From the NCBI RefSeq assembly GCF_005765165.1, contig NZ_VCIW01000003.1, positions 124,001 through 188,000 of the forward strand: a DNA stretch of 64,000 nucleotides. Reading direction: 5' to 3'. The stretch is from Paenibacillus antri. Lineage in GTDB: Bacteria; Bacillota; Bacilli; Paenibacillales; YIM-B00363. The notes beneath the pieces are model-generated. The model was not told the origin of the DNA and made no database searches. It saw only the letters and a list, made by a program, of their open reading frames with translations. Shown here piece after piece: positions 61,030-64,000 of the stretch. The translations under genes and the position numbers were made by a program. Position 1 is the first letter of the stretch; every line of letters starts with the position of its first letter.

Positions 61030-61887
61030 ATGGTTATGTCTTTATTTACGAAGGATGACAAGAAGGCGGAGGCGTCGACCGGCGCGGCCGCGAACGCGGC
61101 GCCACGGCGCCGCAGACTCGAAGGGAAGGCGGCGATCGTCACCGGCGCGGGCTCGGGCATCGGGCGTGCCGCGGCGATCCGGATGGCGGAGGAAGGCGCG
61201 AAGGTATGCCTCGTCGACTTGAAGGAGCGGAACGCCGAAGCGGTGGAGCACATCATTACGGCGGCCGGCGGCGAAGCGATCGTCGCCGATACGGACGTCT
61301 CCGATCCGGCTAGGGTCGAAGCGGCGATTCTTTCGGCGGTCGACGCGTTCGGGCGGCTGGACGTCGTCTTCGCCAACGCGGGCATCAACGGGACGATGGC
61401 GCCGATCGAGACGTTGACGCCGGAGCAATGGTCGCATACGCTCTCGACGAATCTGAGCGGGACGTTCTACATCGTGAAATACGCGATCCCGCATTTGAAG
61501 GAGGACGGCGGAAGCATCGTCGTCACGAGCTCGATCAACGGCAACCGGAAGTTCAAAAATTTCGGCGGCGCGGCGTACAGCGCGTCGAAGGCGGCGCAGG
61601 TCGCTTTCGCCAAGATGGCGGCGCTCGAGCTGGCGCAGTACCGGATTCGCGTCAATGCGATCTGCCCGGGCGCGATTCAGACGAACATCGGCGAAAATAC
61701 GCAGCAAACCGACGAGGTCCAATCGATCGAAATTCCCATAAAATATCCCAAAGGCAGCCAACCGCTCGCGCATCGGGCCGGAAGGCCCGAGCAGGTCGCC
61801 GACCTGGTGTTGTTTCTCGCGTGCGACGAGTCGAGTCACATTACGGGGACCGAAGTGTACATCGACGGCGCCGAGTCGTTGCTGTAA
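61030..61887 (+). CDS. Short-chain dehydrogenase/reductase (SDR) family oxidoreductase
   Basis: 285 residues from ATG 61030 (ATG 61036 is also possible). After a polar N-terminus of about 33 residues, the cofactor motif TGAGSGIGRAAA, NAG in VFANAGING, and the catalytic Ser/Tyr/Lys (SSINGN...AYSASKAAQ) are present. An Asp in VDLKERN suggests NAD preference. Similar proteins in Bacilli are annotated YdaD or general-stress-type dehydrogenases; the substrate is unknown. Confidence 0.9.
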   Translation: MVMSLFTKDDKKAEASTGAAANAAPRRRRLEGKAAIVTGAGSGIGRAAAIRMAEEGAKVCLVDLKERNAEAVEHIITAAGGEAIVADTDVSDPARVEAAILSAVDAFGRLDVVFANAGINGTMAPIETLTPEQWSHTLSTNLSGTFYIVKYAIPHLKEDGGSIVVTSSINGNRKFKNFGGAAYSASKAAQVAFAKMAALELAQYRIRVNAICPGAIQTNIGENTQQTDEVQSIEIPIKYPKGSQPLAHRAGRPEQVADLVLFLACDESSHITGTEVYIDGAESLL

Positions 61888-61908
61888 CGATAGAGGAGGA
61901 ACGGACGC

Positions 61909-63024
61909 ATGATCGTGGGGGTACCGAAGGAAATCAAGAACAATGAATTTCGGGTCGCCTTGACGCCGGCCGGCGCCGGCATGCTCGCGGCGGCGGGACA
62001 CGAGGTCGTCGTCGAGGCGGGGGCCGGCGCGGGCAGCGGCTTCGACGACGAGGATTACGAGCGCGAGGGCGCCCGCATCGGACGCGACGCCGGCGACGTC
62101 TGGTCGGCGGCCGAGTTGATCCTGAAGGTGAAGGAGCCGCTGCCGGAGGAGTACGGACGCTTCCGGGAGAAGCAGATGCTGTTTACGTACTTGCACCTCG
62201 CGGCGGCGGGCGGCCTCGCCGACGCCTTGCTCGAGAGCAAGGTGTCGGCGATCGCGTACGAGACGATCCAGGCGCCTAACGGCTCGCTGCCGCTGCTCAC
62301 GCCGATGAGCGAGGTCGCCGGACGCATGTCGGTGCAGATCGGCGCTCGGTATCTCGAAGCGTACAACGGCGGACGGGGCATTCTGCTCGGCGGCGTGCCC
62401 GGCGTGCCGCCCGCCGAAGTTATCGTGCTCGGCGGGGGCATCGTCGGCCTGAACGCGGCCCGCATGGCGCTCGGACTCGGCGCCCAGGTCGTCATTATCG
62501 AGCGCAGCGCCGACCGGATGCGGTACATCGACGAGCTGTTCGCCGGCAGGGTGTCCACGCTCATGTCGAACCCGTACAATATCGCGAGCGCGGTTCAGAA
62601 GGCCGATCTCTTAATCGGCGCGGTGCTCATCCCGGGCGCGCGGGCGCCGAAGCTCGTCACGGAGGAGATGGTGACGCGCATGAAGAAGGGCGCCGTCATC
62701 GTCGACGTGGCCGTCGATCAAGGCGGTTCGATCGAGACGATCGACCGGGTGACGACGCACAGCGATCCGACGTACGTGAAGCACGGCGTCATCCATTACG
62801 CGGTCGCGAACATGCCGGGCGCGGTGCCGCGCACGTCGACGCTTGCCCTCACGAACGCGACGCTGCCGTACGCGCTGCAGCTCGCGAACAAAGGGCTTCG
62901 CCAAGCCGCGCTCAGCGACGTCTCGCTGCTGCACGGCGTCAATACGTTCGACGGGCGCGTCGTGCACCGCGCCGTCGCGGACGCGATCGGCAAGCCGTAC
63001 GTGCCGGTGCAGGACATCTTGTAA
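61909..63024 (+). CDS. ald: Alanine dehydrogenase
   Basis: 371 residues, starting MIVGVPKEIKNNEFRVALTP, diagnostic for Ald. His in YLHLAA and the NAD-binding motif VLGGGIVGLNAARMALGLGA follow; PGARAPKLVTEEMV and GVIHYAVANMPGAVPRTST agree. It oxidises L-alanine to pyruvate and ammonia, important for alanine use and sporulation/germination in Bacilli. It follows the SDR gene by 21 bp. Confidence 0.97.
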   Translation: MIVGVPKEIKNNEFRVALTPAGAGMLAAAGHEVVVEAGAGAGSGFDDEDYEREGARIGRDAGDVWSAAELILKVKEPLPEEYGRFREKQMLFTYLHLAAAGGLADALLESKVSAIAYETIQAPNGSLPLLTPMSEVAGRMSVQIGARYLEAYNGGRGILLGGVPGVPPAEVIVLGGGIVGLNAARMALGLGAQVVIIERSADRMRYIDELFAGRVSTLMSNPYNIASAVQKADLLIGAVLIPGARAPKLVTEEMVTRMKKGAVIVDVAVDQGGSIETIDRVTTHSDPTYVKHGVIHYAVANMPGAVPRTSTLALTNATLPYALQLANKGLRQAALSDVSLLHGVNTFDGRVVHRAVADAIGKPYVPVQDIL

Positions 63025-63112
63025 CAGACATAAAGCCGAGGACAAGTTCATATGTTGTACGAAGATCACGAGACATGTCCGAACGGCTTGTTCGCGGGAG
63101 GTGCCCGAACGT

Positions 63113-63346
63113 ATGATCGTTCCGCTAAGGCGATGGATCCATCGCCTGAAATTCATCTTGCTGTTTCTTGCGCTCACCTACGCGGCATACCATCTTTTCG
63201 ACGCCGTCGCCGCATGGATCGAACCGGATAAGTACCGGGAGCCCGGCGGGCGGGCGGTGAAGGCGTTCCGGCAAGATGATCCGTCCCGAATGGAGTACGA
63301 CTCCGCGTGGGAGCGGCTGCGCGAGTTTTATTGGATCGGCGAGTGA
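63113..63346 (+). CDS. yqzK: YqzK-like small membrane protein (DUF4227)
   Basis: 77 residues from ATG 63113, with GGGAGGTG at 63096-63103. One helix (about residues 11-33) and a polar tail with YREPGGRAVKAFRQ and a Trp/Tyr-rich end (EFYWIGE). YqzK precedes xerD in B. subtilis and the same holds here. Function unknown. Confidence 0.85.
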   Translation: MIVPLRRWIHRLKFILLFLALTYAAYHLFDAVAAWIEPDKYREPGGRAVKAFRQDDPSRMEYDSAWERLREFYWIGE

Positions 63347-63367
63347 CCGCGGCGCGAAAGCTAGACC

Positions 63368-63400
63368 GAGGGCATCGGCGGAGCGACCGCCGGTGCCCTC
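63368..63400. other. 14-bp stem-loop between yqzK and xerD
   Basis: 63368-63381 pairs fully with 63387-63400 (one G-T wobble) around AGCGA. No U-tract follows on the plus strand, so it is not a typical terminator. The rest of the 170-bp gap holds a second short palindrome (GGAAGGA/TCCTTCC, about 63476-63492) but no reading frame. Confidence 0.6.
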
Positions 63401-63515
63401 CGTGCGCTTGAAGGAGGTCGGCTCGAGCAGGAAATCGCGGGGCATGCGGCGAAAGGAGTCGGCAAGACAAGCTCGGAAGGAAGCTCCTTCCGGCACAGAC
63501 AAGGGGCGCGCGACG

Positions 63516-64000
63516 TTGAAACAGCATCTGCGGTTATTTATCGATTACTTGTCGGTGGAACGCGGGCTCGCCCGCAATACGCTCGAGGCGTACGAGCGGG
63601 ACTTGACGTTATACCTGGAATATCTGGAACAGTCCGGCGTCGCCGACGTCGCCGAGACGACCTCGACGCACGTGCTTGGCTTCATGGCGGCGGGCAAGCG
63701 GAGCGGCAAGGCGTCCGCGACCGTCTTTCGGCGGCAGGTGGCGGTTCGGGCGTTCTATAAGTTTCTTACGGAAGAACGGGTGATCGCGGCGGACCCGACG
63801 TCGACGATGGGAACGCCGACGCCCGGCAAGAAGCTGCCTACGACGCTAACGACCGCGGAAGTCGAACGGCTGCTTGCCGCGCCGAACGTCTCCACCCCGC
63901 ACGGCGTGCGGGATCGGGCGATGCTAGAGCTGCTGTACGCGACCGGCATGCGCGTCTCCGAGCTGCTCGACCTTGACCTTAGCAGCGTACACACCGGCAT
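63516..64000 (+). CDS. xerD: Site-specific tyrosine recombinase XerD (3' end beyond window)
   Basis: 161 codons visible from TTG 63516 (AAGGGG at 63501-63506) to the window edge. The N-terminal SAM-like domain starts KQHLRLFIDYLSVERGLARNT; the core linker carries FYKFLTEERVIAADPTSTM (in parts). The first catalytic arginine appears in ELLYATGMRVSELLDL. The remaining R, H and Y lie outside. Synteny (fur-yqzK-xerD) selects XerD over XerC. It resolves chromosome dimers at dif. Confidence 0.93.
   Translation, partial: MKQHLRLFIDYLSVERGLARNTLEAYERDLTLYLEYLEQSGVADVAETTSTHVLGFMAAGKRSGKASATVFRRQVAVRAFYKFLTEERVIAADPTSTMGTPTPGKKLPTTLTTAEVERLLAAPNVSTPHGVRDRAMLELLYATGMRVSELLDLDLSSVHTG

Overview
The window is a chromosomal segment of a high-GC, endospore-forming Firmicute, most likely a Paenibacillaceae member (Paenibacillus/Cohnella/Thermobacillus-like). 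The basis is gene order. The core reproduces the Bacillus subtilis order yqhQ-yqhR-aroQ-yqhT-efp-yqhV-spoIIIAA..AH-accB-accC-(asp23)-nusB-folD-xseA-xseB-ispA-dxs-tlyA-argR-recN-spoIVB-spo0A, then yqzF, bkd genes, mciZ-nudF, spoIIM-fur-yqzK-xerD. GC bias at third positions is strong and TTG/GTG starts with good Shine-Dalgarno sequences are frequent. I saw no phage, transposon, CRISPR array, tRNA or rRNA.

Layout. 1-5.2 kb: tail of an unidentified gene, a membrane glycosyltransferase, a VanZ-like protein, and a 5-oxoprolinase operon (pxpB-pxpC-pxpA) overlapping an inositol-monophosphatase-family gene. 5.2-9.1 kb: small proteins, signal peptidase I, an amidase and a Gfo/Idh/MocA oxidoreductase. 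9.1-15.1 kb: a zinc-homeostasis block. A Zur-like repressor precedes yidD; metS follows behind a complete T-box; then comes a znuA-znuC-znuB transporter whose promoter is bracketed by two good Zur-box matches, the first overlapping the metS stop codon. 15-22.8 kb: ccdA, splB, mntR, a patatin-like protein, and yqhQ/yqhR/aroQ/yqhT/efp. 22.9-26.4 kb: aspartokinase, a DUF441 protein, and an intact phosphosulfolactate synthase (comA) followed by a decayed comB. 26.4-32.1 kb: the eight-gene spoIIIA operon behind a SigE-like promoter. 32.2-39.5 kb: accBC, an Asp23/AmaP/DUF2273 trio, nusB, folD, xseAB, ispA.

The most striking element is 39.6-41.0 kb. A gene-free stretch of about 0.7 kb, rich in hairpins and with its own promoter, lies between ispA and dxs and is followed by a membrane protein with a basic tail. 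This matches the position, size and partner of OLE RNA (ornate, large, extremophilic RNA) and its protein partner OapA. It is a known but still poorly understood ribonucleoprotein.

41-49 kb: dxs, tlyA, a possible nuclease-fold membrane protein, argR, recN, spoIVB and spo0A (with paired 0A boxes). Downstream of spo0A, on the opposite strand, a roughly 230-nt hairpin-rich stretch ends in a clear intrinsic terminator. I cannot assign it to a known family, and it is the best candidate here for something undescribed. 49-64 kb: small membrane and unknown proteins, an orphan CuA-type cupredoxin, a compact branched-chain ketoacid dehydrogenase operon (lpd-bkdAA-bkdAB-bkdB), a Prli42-like microprotein, a PepT-like peptidase, an MciZ-like FtsZ inhibitor, nudF, an EndoQ-family nuclease, spoIIM, fur, an SDR, ald, yqzK and the start of xerD.
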